A stretch of 14,982 nt of DNA from Geothermovivens sp964644845. GTDB taxonomy: Bacteria; Zhuqueibacterota; Zhuqueibacteria; Oleimicrobiales; Geothermoviventaceae. Both the position numbers and the translations under genes were made by a program. The notes below the pieces were generated by a model. The model did not search any database, had not been told where the DNA came from, and saw nothing but the letters and a program-made list of their open reading frames with translations. Location: contig CAZXXS010000079.1 in NCBI GenBank assembly GCA_964644845.1, positions 1 to 14,982 on the forward strand. Direction: 5' to 3'. Below, piece by piece: positions 14,867 to 14,982 of this stretch; the first letter of the stretch is position 1, and each line of letters starts with the position of its first letter.

Positions 14867-14982
14867 TTTCGCCTTTGGCTGAAGTCCTCGGCTAGCTCAG
14901 GCAGAGACCGGCTGAAGCCGGTTCTACTTGTGTGGGTAGTCCGGTAGAAGAAGCCGCCTTCAGGCGGCGCCATTCCGACGTA
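14867..14982. repeat. Composite hairpin repeat, copy 2, running to the window edge
   Basis: It has the same order of elements as copy 1: a decayed first hairpin (14871-14892, loop TGAA), ACCGGC/GCCGGT (14907-14922, loop TGAA) and GCCGCC/GGCGGC (14953-14968, loop TTCA). It then has the same ending TTCCGACGTA; 14953-14982 matches 14773-14802 at 29 of 30 positions. It lacks about 72 bases that copy 1 carries between its second and last hairpins. The window stops inside the shared end, so the array probably continues. Confidence 0.75.

Noticed and set aside
14452..14973. Minus-strand 173-codon frame through the repeat zone
   Set aside because: Its peptide repeats (for example PPEGG) are just the DNA repeats translated. 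It has no start signal, and the hairpins explain the sequence.
14551..14982. CRISPR array or tRNA cluster
   Set aside because: Repeat units are not evenly spaced, stems differ between units, no cas gene is near, and no T-loop or acceptor stem pattern was found.

Overview
The window reads as bacterial chromosome of moderately high GC, with strong AGGAGG-type ribosome binding sites, ATG and GTG starts and short operons. The genes do not fix the taxon. A menaquinone-type bc complex with a multihaem cytochrome, a secreted chitobiase-like hexosaminidase, a URO-D-like protein and dense intergenic hairpin repeats would suit an uncultured or candidate-phylum lineage (for example Sumerlaeota, Planctomycetes or Acidobacteria relatives). 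That placement is a guess from gene content. No phage, transposase, CRISPR array, tRNA or rRNA was seen.

Layout. Positions 109-3184 hold a respiratory operon behind a good sigma-70-like promoter: a Rieske iron-sulfur protein, a full-length cytochrome b and a membrane-anchored nine-haem cytochrome c, closed by a clear rho-independent terminator. No cytochrome c1 is present, so the nine-haem protein is the natural electron acceptor from the Rieske centre. Positions 3397-5664 encode a MaeB-type malic enzyme fused to a phosphotransacetylase-like domain. Positions 6115-7311 encode phosphoglycerate kinase, followed by a perfect 14-bp hairpin. Positions 7431-8408 encode an uncharacterised uroporphyrinogen-decarboxylase-fold protein. 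Positions 8800-10709 are a translationally coupled pair, a PlsC-like acyltransferase and a GT4 glycosyltransferase. A Crp/Fnr-family regulator follows (10787-11470) with its own hairpin. The minus strand carries a secreted GH20 beta-N-acetylhexosaminidase (14151 to 11854), convergent with the regulator.

The last 800 bases have no believable gene. From about 14390 to the window end they are packed with hairpins. Two copies of a composite repeat are present, built from stems that differ in sequence but keep a TGAA loop, plus a second hairpin family with a TGG loop that shows a compensatory base-pair change. The second composite copy runs to the window edge, so the array may continue.

Together the genes cover quinol oxidation, pyruvate/malate balance, glycolysis, envelope lipid or glycan synthesis and amino-sugar polymer breakdown. 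The two parts most worth following up are the Rieske/cytochrome b/nine-haem complex, whose residues point to low-potential menaquinol chemistry, and the covarying hairpin repeat array.
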